A stretch of 64,000 nucleotides of DNA from Enorma burkinafasonensis (GCF_902150035.1 NZ_LR597508.1:1-64000); one strand, 5' to 3'. Positions 33,524 to 46,163 are shown, counted from the first letter of the stretch. Translations and numbers: made by a program. The notes: generated by a model not told the origin, from the letters alone.

Positions 33524-33730
33524 ATGGGCATCACCGATATCGTCATCTTGGCCGCGGTGGCCGTCGCGTTCGTGGCCGTCTGCGTGCGCATCAAGCGCAA
33601 GGGCACCTGCGCCGACTGCTCCGAGGCGGGGTCGTGCAGCGGGCACTGCAGCCCGCGCAAGCAGCGGAGCTGCCCTGCCTGCAAGGGCGTCGACGCCGTG
33701 GCGCGCGATCTGGGCAAGGACGTGAAGTAG
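33524..33730 (+). CDS. FeoB-associated Cys-rich membrane protein
   Basis: A 68-residue protein with an N-terminal membrane helix (about 4-22, TDIVILAAVAVAFVAVCVRI) and a cytoplasmic Cys-rich tail (KGTCADCSEAGSCSG, HCSPRKQRSCPACKG), seven Cys in all. This is the layout of the FeoB-associated Cys-rich membrane protein family found next to feoB in Gram-positive bacteria, which may bind iron or an Fe-S cluster near the permease exit. Start ATG at 33524 behind AAAGGAGG. It replaces the proteobacterial FeoC. Confidence 0.82.
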   Translation: MGITDIVILAAVAVAFVAVCVRIKRKGTCADCSEAGSCSGHCSPRKQRSCPACKGVDAVARDLGKDVK

Positions 33731-33862
33731 ACGGCGCGCCGCCCCGCGGTTGCCCCGCGCGTGGGAAACCGGGCCGAAACAATCCTATGCGACAGTGGAT
33801 GAGCGTATGGTCGCGCTCAGGGGGCGCGGCCAGGGAAGGATTGAACCATAGGGAGGCTTCCG

Positions 33863-35203
33863 ATGGACCACCAGCAGAACATCGACTTCGTGCTACGTAC
33901 CGTCGAGGAGCGCGACATCAGGTTCGTCCACCTGTGGTTCACCGACGTGCTCGGCAGGCTCAAGAGCTTCGCCATCAGCCCCGAGGACCTCGAGGTCGCC
34001 TTCGACGAGGGCATCGGTTTCGACGGCTCGGCCATCGAGGGCTTCACCACCCTCGAGGAGGCCGACATGCTCGCCTTCCCGGACCCCTCCACCTTCCAGG
34101 TCCTTCCGTGGCGCCCCTCGCACAACGGGGTCGCGCGCATCTTCTGCAACATCTGCACGCCCGACCGCAAGCCCTTCGCCGGCGATTCGCGCGAGTGCCT
34201 GCGCCGCATGTTCCGCCGCGCCGAGGCCGCCGGCTACCTCATGAACGTCGGCGCCGAGCTGGAGTTCTACTATTTCTCTGACGACCAGCGTCCCGTTCCC
34301 ATGGACGAGGTCGGCTACTTCGACCTCATGCCGTCCGATTTCGCGCGCGACCTGCGCCGCGACACCGTGCTCATGCTCGAGAAGATGAGCATCCCGGTGG
34401 AGTACACCTTCCATTCGTCGGGCCATTCCCAGCACGGCATCTCGCTGCGCCACGCCGAGGCGCTGACCTCGTCGGACGCCATCATGACGGCGAAGTACAT
34501 CATCAAGCTCGAGGCCTTCGCCAACAGCACCCACGCCTCGTTCATGCCCAAGCCGCTCACCGGCGAGTCCTCGAACGCGATGTTTCTGCACCAGTCGCTG
34601 TTCGACTACGAGGGCAACAACGTCTTCTGGAGCGAGGACGAGTCCTCGTACCACCTCTCCGACATCGCGCGCCACTACATGGCGGGCATCCTCGCCCACG
34701 CGCGCGAGATCTCGGCCATCACCAACCCCACGGTGAACTCCTACAAGCGCCTCGCCCCCGGCCAGGGCAACGGGCCCACGCACGCCATGTGGGGCCTGCG
34801 CAACCGCGCCGCGATGATCCGCGTGCCCATCTACAAGCCCGGCAAGGACCTCTCCGCGCGCATCGAGCTACGCTCGCCCGACCCCATGGCGAACCCGTAC
34901 CTGGTGAACGCCGTCACGCTCGCCGCGGGCCTCGACGGCATCGAGCGCGGGCTCGAGCTGCCCGCCGAGGTGTCACCCGAGCTGCTCTCCCAGGACCCCG
35001 GTGTGCTCGATGCGGCCGGCTTCGATCCTCTGCCCAGCAACCTCGACGAGGCGCTCGACTACTTCGAGGACTCTGAGTTCATGAAGGCCGCCCTCGGCGA
35101 GCACATCCACTCGTTCTTCCTCAAGAAGAAGCGCGCCGAGTGGGCGAAGTTCGCCTCGGTCGTCACCGAGTGGGAGATCGAGCACTACTACAAGAACTCC
35201 TAG
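33863..35203 (+). CDS. glnA: Glutamine synthetase, type I
   Basis: A 446-residue enzyme making glutamine from glutamate and ammonia. Visible are the N-terminal beta-grasp LWFTDVLGRLK, the FDGSAIEGF loop, the metal ligands in GAELEFYYF, SGHSQHGIS, and the NPTVNSYKRLAPG loop. The length and the lack of the adenylylated Tyr motif (NLYDLP) indicate the GSI-alpha type, regulated by feedback and transcription instead of adenylylation. One oddity: the segment after SYKRLAPG is rewritten to GQGNGPTHAMWGLRNRAA. ATG at 33863 follows ATAGGGAGG. A GlnR-like gene follows 144 bp downstream. Confidence 0.95.
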   Translation: MDHQQNIDFVLRTVEERDIRFVHLWFTDVLGRLKSFAISPEDLEVAFDEGIGFDGSAIEGFTTLEEADMLAFPDPSTFQVLPWRPSHNGVARIFCNICTPDRKPFAGDSRECLRRMFRRAEAAGYLMNVGAELEFYYFSDDQRPVPMDEVGYFDLMPSDFARDLRRDTVLMLEKMSIPVEYTFHSSGHSQHGISLRHAEALTSSDAIMTAKYIIKLEAFANSTHASFMPKPLTGESSNAMFLHQSLFDYEGNNVFWSEDESSYHLSDIARHYMAGILAHAREISAITNPTVNSYKRLAPGQGNGPTHAMWGLRNRAAMIRVPIYKPGKDLSARIELRSPDPMANPYLVNAVTLAAGLDGIERGLELPAEVSPELLSQDPGVLDAAGFDPLPSNLDEALDYFEDSEFMKAALGEHIHSFFLKKKRAEWAKFASVVTEWEIEHYYKNS

Positions 35204-35269
35204 GGCATCCCGAGAACCGAGACCGGGGCGCCGCGCCGCGTGCGGGCGCCTGGCGGGGATGTTGCCGGC

Positions 35270-35287
35270 GCATGTGGTCCCACATGC
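35270..35287. promoter_or_regulatory. Perfect 8+8 palindrome between glnA and the GlnR-like gene
   Basis: gcatgtgg and ccacatgc flank a TC centre. It lies 61 bp before the regulator start and 67 bp after glnA, so it could be an operator for the regulator or a weak terminator of glnA. Confidence 0.45.
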
Positions 35288-35347
35288 TATGTTCTTCATG
35301 TAGACGCAGCGTATAAGGTATGATGTATCGCGAAAAGGAGGTGTCGC

Positions 35348-36010
35348 ATGGCCGAGAAATGCGTTCTGTTCATGGCGCGCACGACGCGCTTCCATGAGTT
35401 CGTGCGTTCGCTGACCCAGACGATGGGCATCGAGGTGAGCCTTGCGACCCCTGATTCGCCCACCGCGGCACATGAGTTCGACCTGCTGGTACTCGACGCG
35501 GACGGCATCCGCAACGACCGCATCGACCAGATCGCCTCGTGGCTCGAGGAGCGCGGCGGCATCCCCATGCTCGTGATCGCAGACGACGAGGCGCTGCCGG
35601 GTTTGCGCCTGCCGGGCCATGCCCGCTCCGACTTCATCTGCCCCACGGCGCAGCCCGCCGAGCTCGAGGCGCGCGTGCGCCGGCTTCTGGGCGACGACGA
35701 GACGTTTTCCTCCGACGATATCCTGCACATCGACAACCTCGTCATCAACCTGGCCACCTACCAGGTCTACCTTGATGACGAGCCGGTCGACCTCACCCTC
35801 ATGGAGTACTCGCTGCTCTCGTTTCTGGCGACGCATCCCAACCGCGCCTACTCGCGCGAGGTGCTGCTGCGCCGCGTGTGGGGCTTCGAGTACTGCGGCG
35901 GCACGCGCACCGTCGACGTGCACATCCGCCGCATCCGCTCCAAGGTGGGCCCGCAGATCGCCTCGCATATCACCACGGTGCGCGGCGTGGGCTACCTGTT
36001 CAAGGACTGA
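35348..36010 (+). CDS. Orphan OmpR-type regulator with degenerate receiver, GlnR-like
   Basis: A 220-residue protein. The receiver half lacks the usual paired acidic residues at its start (MAEKCVLFMARTTRF); only the central Asp (D50 in LLVLDADG) remains, so phosphorylation is doubtful. The winged-helix half (about 123-217) is intact: VDLTLMEYSLLSFLATHPNR...TRTVDVHIRRIRSKVG...VRGVGYLF. No histidine kinase is adjacent. Actinobacterial GlnR, the global nitrogen regulator, has exactly this atypical receiver, and the gene lies right after glnA. I therefore favour a GlnR-like nitrogen regulator, by context. ATG at 35348 follows AAAGGAGG. Confidence 0.75.
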   Translation: MAEKCVLFMARTTRFHEFVRSLTQTMGIEVSLATPDSPTAAHEFDLLVLDADGIRNDRIDQIASWLEERGGIPMLVIADDEALPGLRLPGHARSDFICPTAQPAELEARVRRLLGDDETFSSDDILHIDNLVINLATYQVYLDDEPVDLTLMEYSLLSFLATHPNRAYSREVLLRRVWGFEYCGGTRTVDVHIRRIRSKVGPQIASHITTVRGVGYLFKD

Positions 36011-36205
36011 CGGCATCGCCGGCAGGGCGGGCGGAAGGTCGCGCGAGCGGCGCGCCCCCATCGATAGGGCGACTGTGAAGCCGTTGTGCGACGGGTGCCC
36101 TTCTGGTTTCATTAAGATTGCCTGAACCATTTCATAATGGAAGGCGCCCCGCTGGATATGGGGTAGAAATCCCCCAGTTCCGCGTATGACGAAAGGAATC
36201 GCGTT

Positions 36206-40047
<3,842 letters not shown>

Positions 40048-40127
40048 CAGGGGGGGGCATCGCTCGACACCATGTAAGAGAGGGGCGGCTTTCCGTGGGG
40101 CGCCATGGGATCTGCGGATTCCGACTC

Positions 40128-40167
40128 CTAACATCTATGTTAAGATGAACGTTAACATGGATGTTAG
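40128..40167. promoter_or_regulatory. 16-bp inverted repeat before the toxin-antitoxin pair: operator
   Basis: ctaacatctatgttaa (40128-40143) and ttaacatggatgttag (40152-40167) are inverted with one mismatch around an 8-bp spacer, ending 9 bp before the antitoxin ATG. Such palindromes are where Phd-type antitoxins repress their own operon. Confidence 0.7.
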
Positions 40168-40176
40168 GAGCTGCTC

Positions 40177-40587
40177 ATGCCGACTGCCACCTTCTCCGAA
40201 GCACGCAGGAACCTGACCGAGATCGCCGACCGTGTGGCGAGCGAGGGCGTGGAGTACACCGTCTTCAAGCGCAGCAAGCCGCTCTTCAAGATCGTTCCCG
40301 TGTCAGATGACAAGATGCCGGCACGACGGTGGACTCGCCGTGAGGTGGCGCTTCGTGCCGAGGGGCGCTCTGGTGATGCAAGCCGTACGGCGCGCTCGGC
40401 GATCGACGGCCCGGTGGGACCGCGTGAGGCATCCGATCCCCATGGCGGCCTCGGGCCCATCCCGGATGGCGGTACGGAGCTCTTCGAGTACGCGATGCGC
40501 CTGCGGGAGCGCATGCCGAAAGGCACGCCGCTTTCGATCATGACCTGCGAGGATATCAAACGGGAGCTGGCTGATCGCGATGTCTAG
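40177..40587 (+). CDS. Phd/YefM-type antitoxin
   Basis: A 136-residue protein. Residues 1-50 (TATFSEARRNLTEIADRVAS, then EYTVFKRSKPLFKIVP) are the Phd/YefM fold, which binds DNA as a dimer. The longer, disordered-looking and charged C-terminus would wrap the toxin. ATG at 40177 follows TTAGGAG. It overlaps the PIN-toxin gene by 8 bp, the usual antitoxin-first order. Repression through the upstream 16-bp inverted repeat is likely. Confidence 0.85.
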   Translation: MPTATFSEARRNLTEIADRVASEGVEYTVFKRSKPLFKIVPVSDDKMPARRWTRREVALRAEGRSGDASRTARSAIDGPVGPREASDPHGGLGPIPDGGTELFEYAMRLRERMPKGTPLSIMTCEDIKRELADRDV

Positions 40588-41008
40588 CATCGTACTCGAC
40601 ACGAATGTGCTCATCGACTACGTCATGCCGGACCGGTCGGAGTCCGATAGCGCTCTCCGACTTGTTTTGGCCTGCCATCGGCATGAGCACACCGCCTATG
40701 TCTCTGCATCCTCGCTGAACGATTTCTACTACGTCTCTCGCAAGTTCATCGGGGAGCAGGCCGCCCGCGACTGGGTGAATCTTTTCATCCGCATGTTCGA
40801 GATCGAACCGCTCGATGTCGAAGCGTGCGTCATCGCCGTATCATCTGATGAGCCCGATTTCGAGGATGCCTGCATTCGCGCGATCGCCGAGCGCGAGCAG
40901 GCTGATTTCATCATCACGCGCGACCGAACCGCCTTCGCCAGGTCGTGGGTGAAGACCTACTCTCCACGCCGGTTCCTGGAACTGTTCCCACCGCGCGACC
41001 CTGCGTGA
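40580..41008 (+). CDS. PIN-domain ribonuclease toxin (VapC-like)
   Basis: A 142-residue PIN protein. The conserved acidic residues are D7 in IVLDTNVLIDYV, a Glu/Asp in the central helix (around SLNDFYYV and DVEACVIA), EDACIRAIAEREQADFIIT with the C-terminal Asp, and TRDRTAF. PIN toxins cleave RNA using Mg ions. It overlaps the antitoxin gene, so synthesis is coupled. The frame is intact with all key acids, so it is probably active and held by the antitoxin. The RNA target cannot be read from sequence. Confidence 0.85.
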   Translation: MSSIVLDTNVLIDYVMPDRSESDSALRLVLACHRHEHTAYVSASSLNDFYYVSRKFIGEQAARDWVNLFIRMFEIEPLDVEACVIAVSSDEPDFEDACIRAIAEREQADFIITRDRTAFARSWVKTYSPRRFLELFPPRDPA

Positions 41009-41129
41009 TCGCCCGACACCAGATGACAGATGGGTGCAGGGTGCTGAAGCCTGCGAACGCGGGCACGATCGATGTGGCTTTGCGTGGACCTGTCGTTCAA
41101 CCTTGACGGGCGTGTCGCGACGCGCTATC

Positions 41130-41160
41130 ACTTGATATATCAACTGTTGACATATCAAGT
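41130..41160. promoter_or_regulatory. MarR-type operator: 14-bp inverted repeat
   Basis: acttgatatatcaa (41130-41143) and ttgacatatcaagt (41147-41160) are inverted with one mismatch around CTG. The site ends 17 bp before the MarR gene, and MarR dimers typically bind such AT-rich palindromes. Confidence 0.7.
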
Positions 41161-41177
41161 AATGGGGGTCGTGAGGG

Positions 41178-41657
41178 ATGGAAGAGGCGAATCAGCCGGA
41201 CCTGTTCGAGCTGCGCACCCTGCTGCACCGCACCAGCCACGTCCAATGCCAGGTCATGCGGCCGTACATGGCGACCGTGGGGCTGGGCACCGGCCAGCCC
41301 AAGCTGCTCGCGTACCTCGCGCGGCACGGGTCGTGCACCCAGCGCGAGCTCGCGGACTTCTACGACCTCGACCCAGCGGGGGTGTCGCGCATGATCGACG
41401 CGCTCGCGCGCCGCGGGTTCGTGGAGATCGCGCCCGCCGAGGGCGACCGCCGCAGCAAGATCGTCTCGCTGACCGCCGAGGGGGCGCGGGTCGCCTGCGC
41501 CTGGGAGGCGGCGTGCCGCGAGGAGGCGCGGGCGATGGTCTCAGGCTTCGCGTCCGAGGAGGTCGCGGCCTTCTACGACTACCTGGGCCGTGCCCGCGCG
41601 AACCTCAAGGCGTACATGAGGGAGCTTTCCGGAGGGGAGGGCGAGCGACATGCGTGA
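41178..41657 (+). CDS. MarR-family regulator of the ABC exporter
   Basis: A 159-residue MarR protein: helix-turn-helix SCTQRELADFYDLDPAGVSRM, wing IAPAEGDRRSKIVSLT with the D-R-R motif, and flanking dimerisation helices. ATG at 41178 behind GGGGGTCGTGAGGG. Its end overlaps the first ABC half-transporter gene by 8 bp, so regulator and exporter share one operon. It presumably represses the operon through the inverted repeat at 41130-41160 and is released by the transported drug. Confidence 0.9.
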   Translation: MEEANQPDLFELRTLLHRTSHVQCQVMRPYMATVGLGTGQPKLLAYLARHGSCTQRELADFYDLDPAGVSRMIDALARRGFVEIAPAEGDRRSKIVSLTAEGARVACAWEAACREEARAMVSGFASEEVAAFYDYLGRARANLKAYMRELSGGEGERHA

Positions 41658-43392
41658 GCTGCTGCGCATCGTGGGCTATCTGGGACCGTACCGCAAAGAC
41701 GCGATCATGGGCGTCATCCTGATCGTCATCGAGGGCTCGTTCGAGATGGTCATCCCCATCCTCATGGCGGACATCATCGACGTGGGCGTGGCGACGCGCG
41801 ACGTGTCGTTCATCATGCGCCAGGGCGTCTACATGGCGACCTGCGCGCTCCTCGCGCTGGTGACGGGCCTGCTCTACGCGCGCTTCGCGGCGCGCGCGGC
41901 CTATGGCCTGGGTGCCCGCCTGCGCGCCGCGGAGTACGAGCGCGTGCAGGACTACTCGTTCGCGAACCTCGACCGCTTCGACACCTCGTCGCTCGTGACG
42001 CGCATGACGACCGACGTCACGGTAATCCAGAACGCGCTCAACGCCGGCTTCAGGCCCATGGTCCGCGGCCCGGTGATGCTCGCGATGGGCCTCTCGCTCG
42101 CGATCTACCTGAACGCCGAGCTCGCGCTCGTGTTCCTGGGCGTCGTGCCCGTCATGGCGCTCGGCATGGCGGCGATCGTGCGGCACGTGGGGCCGCTCTA
42201 CGGCGTGCTCCAGAAGACGGTCGACCGCTTGAACAACGTCGTCCAGGAGATGCTCACGGCGGTCCGCGCCGTCAAGGCGTACGTCCGCGGCGACTACGAG
42301 TGCGAGCAGTTCCGCCGCGTGAACGAGGGCCTCGCCGCGACGAGCGAGCGCACCTTCAGGCTCGCCGTCCTCAACATGCCCGTGCTCTACACCTCGATGT
42401 ACACGGCGACGACCCTCATCATGTGGTTCGGCGGCCAGATGATCCTCACCGGCGGTCTCGAGGTGGGCGAGCTCACGGGCTTCCTCTCCTACGTGCTCCA
42501 GATCCTCAACTCGCTGATCATGATCTCGAACGTGTTTCTGCTGCTCACGCGTTCGCTCGCGAGCGTGCACCGCATCTCGGAGGTGCTCGACGAGCAAGTC
42601 GACCTCACCTCGCCCGCGGGAGCGCTCACCGAGGTGGCGGACGGCTCGATCGCCTTCGAGGACGTGTCGTTCAAGTACCGCGCCGACGCGCGCGAGTACG
42701 TGCTCGAGCACGTGGACCTTGCGATCCCCGCGGGCGCGACCGTGGGCATCCTGGGCGGCACGGGCTCCGGCAAGACCACGCTCGTGCAGCTCATCCCGCG
42801 CCTCTACGACGCGACCGAGGGAAGGGTGCTCGTGGGCGGCGAGGACGTGCGCCGCTACGACCTCGCCGCGCTGCGCGACGCGGTGTCGATCGTGCTCCAG
42901 CAGAACGTGCTCTTCACGGGGACGGTCCGCGACAACCTGAAGTGGGGCGCGCCCAAGGCGACCACCGAGGAGCTCCTCGCGGCATGCCGCGCCGCGCGGG
43001 TGGACGAGTTTCTGGACCGGCTGCCCGGCGGGCTCGACTACGACCTGGGACAGGGCGGCGTGAACGTCTCCGGCGGCCAGAAGCAGCGCCTGTGCATCGC
43101 CCGCGCGCTGCTCAAGGACCCCAAGATCATCATCTTCGACGACTCGACGAGCGCGGTCGACATGGCGACCGAGGCCGATATCCGCCGCTCGCTCGCCGAG
43201 CTCGAGGGCGTCACGAAGCTCATCATCGCGCAGCGCGTCAACTCGGTCATGGACGCCGACATGATCGTCGTCCTCGACGAGGGGCGCGTGCACGCGGTGG
43301 GCACCCATGACGAGCTGCTCGCGGGCGACGAGATCTACCGCGAGATCTTCGAGTCGCAAGTGCACGCCGCCGAGGAAGGGGGTGCCATCTGA
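41650..43392 (+). CDS. ABC exporter half-transporter, degenerate catalytic site subunit
   Basis: A 580-residue subunit with six membrane helices (1-310) and a nucleotide-binding domain: Walker A GGTGSGKTT, Q-loop VLQQNVLF, signature NVSGGQKQR and Walker B IIIFDDSTSAVD. The residue after Walker B is Asp rather than the catalytic Glu, the mark of the non-hydrolysing site in heterodimeric exporters (TM287/288, EfrCD, BmrCD). It pairs with the next gene, which keeps the Glu. The genes overlap by 1 bp (TGATG). The substrate is probably a drug or other toxic compound, inferred from the MarR linkage. Confidence 0.9.
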   Translation: MRELLRIVGYLGPYRKDAIMGVILIVIEGSFEMVIPILMADIIDVGVATRDVSFIMRQGVYMATCALLALVTGLLYARFAARAAYGLGARLRAAEYERVQDYSFANLDRFDTSSLVTRMTTDVTVIQNALNAGFRPMVRGPVMLAMGLSLAIYLNAELALVFLGVVPVMALGMAAIVRHVGPLYGVLQKTVDRLNNVVQEMLTAVRAVKAYVRGDYECEQFRRVNEGLAATSERTFRLAVLNMPVLYTSMYTATTLIMWFGGQMILTGGLEVGELTGFLSYVLQILNSLIMISNVFLLLTRSLASVHRISEVLDEQVDLTSPAGALTEVADGSIAFEDVSFKYRADAREYVLEHVDLAIPAGATVGILGGTGSGKTTLVQLIPRLYDATEGRVLVGGEDVRRYDLAALRDAVSIVLQQNVLFTGTVRDNLKWGAPKATTEELLAACRAARVDEFLDRLPGGLDYDLGQGGVNVSGGQKQRLCIARALLKDPKIIIFDDSTSAVDMATEADIRRSLAELEGVTKLIIAQRVNSVMDADMIVVLDEGRVHAVGTHDELLAGDEIYREIFESQVHAAEEGGAI

Positions 43393-45335
43393 TGCCGGCA
43401 CCGGGAAACAAGCCCCATGACCTCAGGGGCACGCTCAAAAGGCTCCTCTCCTACATGGGCAGGCACCGCCTGCTGTTCCTCGCGGTCGCGGTGCTCGTGA
43501 CCGTCTCGGCCTCCGCCAACCTGCTCGGCACGTACATGATCCAGCCGACGGTCGACGCGCTCACCGCGGGCGATGTGCCGGCGTTCGTGCGCATGATCGC
43601 GCTCACGGCATCGATCTACGTCGTCGGCGTGCTCGCCGCGCTGGGGTACACCCAGGTTATGGTCCATGCGGCGCAGAAGGTGCTCGTCGACATCCGCCGC
43701 GACCTGTTCGCGCACATCCAGACGCTGCCGCTCTCGTACTTCGATGCGCGCAACCGCGGCGACGTGATGAGCTACTTCACCAACGACGTGGACACCGTCG
43801 CCGAGGCCATGAACAACAGCTTCGCCATGCTCATCCAGAGCTTCATCCAGATCGTGGGCACGCTCACGCTCATCTTCGTGCTCAACTGGCGGCTCTCGCT
43901 CATCGTCGTGGTGGGCTACGCCGCGATGTTTTGCTACATCGCCTTCTCGACCAAGAAGAGCCGTGGGTACTACCGACGCCAGCAGGCGGTCCTCGGCGAG
44001 CTCGACGGCTACATCGAGGAGATGGTGGGCGGCCAGAAGGTCGTGAAGGTCTTCAACCACGAGGAACCCAACGTCATGGCGTTCCGTGACAAGAACGAGC
44101 GCCTGCGCGTCGCGGGCACGGGCGCCCAGGCGTACGCGGCGTCGATGATCCCCGCCGTGGTGTCCATCAGCTACGTGAACTACGCGATCGTGGCGGTCGT
44201 GGGCAGCCTCATGGCCATCTCGGGGCTGACCGGGGTGGGCGCGCTCGCGAGCTACCTCGTGTTCGTGCGTCAGACGGCCATGCCCATCAACCAGTTCACG
44301 CAGCAGTCGAACTTCCTGCTCTCAGCGCTCGCGGGTGCCGAGCGCGTGTTCGCGGCCATGGACGAGCCGGCCGAGGTCGACGAGGGCACCGTCGAGCTCG
44401 TGCGGACCGGCGAGGACAGCTGGGCCTGGCGCATCCCCGAGGGCTTCGGCGTGGGCGCGTGGGGCTCGCTCGTGCCGGTGGCCGAGGACGCTGACGCGCC
44501 GGAGTGCGGGCCCGCGGCGCCCGCGGCGGCCATGGGCGCCGTCGTCGGCAGCACGGCGCGCGGCGCGGACGGCACCGTGCTCGCGGTGGGCCTCGTGCCG
44601 CTTCGCGGCGACGTGCGCTTCCACGATGTGAGCTTCGGCTACACCGCGGACCACGAGGTGCTGCACGGGCTCAACCTCTTCGCCGAGCCCGGCCAGAAGA
44701 TCGCCTTCGTGGGCTCCACGGGCGCCGGCAAGACCACGATCACGAACCTCATCAACCGGTTCTACGACGTGCAGCAAGGCGAGATCACCTACGACGGCAT
44801 CAACGTCAAGAACATCGCCAAGGACTCGCTCAGGCGCTCGCTCGGCATCGTGCTCCAGGACACGCACCTCTTCACGGGGACCATCGCGGACAACATCCGC
44901 TTCGGCAAGCTCGACGCGACCGACGAGGAGGTGCGCGCGGCGGCGCGCATCGCCAACGCCGACGGCTTCATCCGCCGCCTGCCGCACGGCTACGACACCA
45001 TGGTCACCGCCGACGGCGCGAACCTCTCCCAGGGGCAGCGCCAGCTGCTCGCCATCGCGCGCGCCGCGGTGGCGGACCCCCCGGTGCTCATCCTGGACGA
45101 GGCGACGAGCTCGATCGACACGCGTACCGAGATGCTCATCGGGCGCGGCATGGACCAACTCATGCGGGGGAGGACGACCTTCATGATCGCGCATCGCCTC
45201 TCGACCGTGCGCGACGCCGACGCCATCATGGTGCTCGAGCGCGGCCGCATCATCGAGCGCGGCACCCACGAGGAGCTCTACGCGCTGCACGGGGAGTACT
45301 GGGCCCTGTGCCAGGGTCTTAAGGAACTCGACTGA
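43392..45335 (+). CDS. ABC exporter half-transporter, catalytic subunit with linker insertion
   Basis: A 647-residue partner of the preceding subunit. It has six membrane helices (about 20-320) and an NBD with Walker A GSTGAGKTT, Q-loop VLQDTHLF, signature NLSQGQRQL and canonical Walker B VLILDEATSSID with catalytic Glu. Unusually, about 70 residues lie between the last helix and the NBD (roughly 328-400: GEDSWAWRIPEGFG, SLVPVAEDADAPECG, an Ala-rich run and TVLAVGLVPL), where most homologues have about 20. The function of that insertion is unknown. The complete heterodimer would be an ATP-driven exporter in the cytoplasmic membrane. Confidence 0.9.
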   Translation: MPAPGNKPHDLRGTLKRLLSYMGRHRLLFLAVAVLVTVSASANLLGTYMIQPTVDALTAGDVPAFVRMIALTASIYVVGVLAALGYTQVMVHAAQKVLVDIRRDLFAHIQTLPLSYFDARNRGDVMSYFTNDVDTVAEAMNNSFAMLIQSFIQIVGTLTLIFVLNWRLSLIVVVGYAAMFCYIAFSTKKSRGYYRRQQAVLGELDGYIEEMVGGQKVVKVFNHEEPNVMAFRDKNERLRVAGTGAQAYAASMIPAVVSISYVNYAIVAVVGSLMAISGLTGVGALASYLVFVRQTAMPINQFTQQSNFLLSALAGAERVFAAMDEPAEVDEGTVELVRTGEDSWAWRIPEGFGVGAWGSLVPVAEDADAPECGPAAPAAAMGAVVGSTARGADGTVLAVGLVPLRGDVRFHDVSFGYTADHEVLHGLNLFAEPGQKIAFVGSTGAGKTTITNLINRFYDVQQGEITYDGINVKNIAKDSLRRSLGIVLQDTHLFTGTIADNIRFGKLDATDEEVRAAARIANADGFIRRLPHGYDTMVTADGANLSQGQRQLLAIARAAVADPPVLILDEATSSIDTRTEMLIGRGMDQLMRGRTTFMIAHRLSTVRDADAIMVLERGRIIERGTHEELYALHGEYWALCQGLKELD

Positions 45336-45405
45336 TGGGCGCGGAAACGGGTACACTGTGCAGAACCGGGACGCGACGCGCGTCCACGTCGATCGGAGGA
45401 TCTCT

Positions 45406-46095
45406 ATGAACGAAGTCGAGCGCTACGGCAGCCCGATCTACCGGGAGCAGCCGGCACCCCAGCTCATCTCTAGGCGGCTCTACAACCTCGTGCTCACGGG
45501 CTTCGTGGTGCTGTCGTTCGTCATCATGGCGGCCTGCTCCTACATCACGGGCACCCGTGAGTTCCTGCTGTTCATGGTGCGCAACCCCATGCTCGTCACC
45601 GTGGGCAGCCTCGTAGGCTCCATCGGCGGCATCATCGCCATGAGCATCGGCCGCAGCCGCGAGAACCTCACCCTCGGGCTCATCGGGTACGCGTTCTTCA
45701 GCCTGACCTTCGGGTTCACCACGTCGATCGCGCTTTCGGCCTACGACATGGAGAGCATCTCGATGGCCTTCACCGCCACGGCGGGCATCATGATCGTCTT
45801 CGGCGCCGCGGGCTTCATGTTCCCCGACTTCTTCGCGCGCCTGCAGGGCGTGCTCGCGGTGGGTCTGCTCGCGATCATCGCGGTCGAGCTCGTGCTCATG
45901 TTCATGGGCGTGCAGCAGTCCGTGACCGACATCGTGGTCATCCTGCTGTTCTGCGGCTTCATCGGCTACGACGTCTACCGCGCCTCGACCGCGCTGCCGA
46001 CGTTCACCAACGCGCTGTGGTACGCCGTCGACCTCTACCTCGACATCATCAACGTATTCCTGCGCCTGCTGGCGCTGTTCGGTCGCAGGGACTAG
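45406..46095 (+). CDS. Bax inhibitor-1 family membrane protein (YccA/LFG-like)
   Basis: A 229-residue protein with seven membrane helices: VLTGFVVLSFVIMAACSYI, LVTVGSLVGSIGGIIAMS, IGYAFFSLTFGFTTSIAL, then four more. The C-terminal pair LFCGFIGYDVYRAS and YAVDLYLDIINVFLRLLALFG carries the conserved Asp-rich end of the family (D.YLDiiN.F). Bacterial members such as YetJ act as pH-sensitive calcium leaks or protease modulators. ATG at 45406 follows GGAGGA. It is its own unit, with a promoter-like gggtacact upstream and a strong terminator downstream. Confidence 0.88.
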   Translation: MNEVERYGSPIYREQPAPQLISRRLYNLVLTGFVVLSFVIMAACSYITGTREFLLFMVRNPMLVTVGSLVGSIGGIIAMSIGRSRENLTLGLIGYAFFSLTFGFTTSIALSAYDMESISMAFTATAGIMIVFGAAGFMFPDFFARLQGVLAVGLLAIIAVELVLMFMGVQQSVTDIVVILLFCGFIGYDVYRASTALPTFTNALWYAVDLYLDIINVFLRLLALFGRRD

Positions 46096-46128
46096 ACCCG
46101 CGCGACCGACCGGATTCGCTCTGCACGT

Positions 46129-46163
46129 CAGGCCCCGTCGCGGTGTCACCGCGGCGGGGCCTG
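46129..46163 (+). terminator. Strong 16-bp hairpin terminator
   Basis: caggccccgtcgcggt (46129-46144) pairs with accgcggcggggcctg (46148-46163), one G-U pair and a three-base loop, followed by tcaagtttgttt. Confidence 0.85.
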
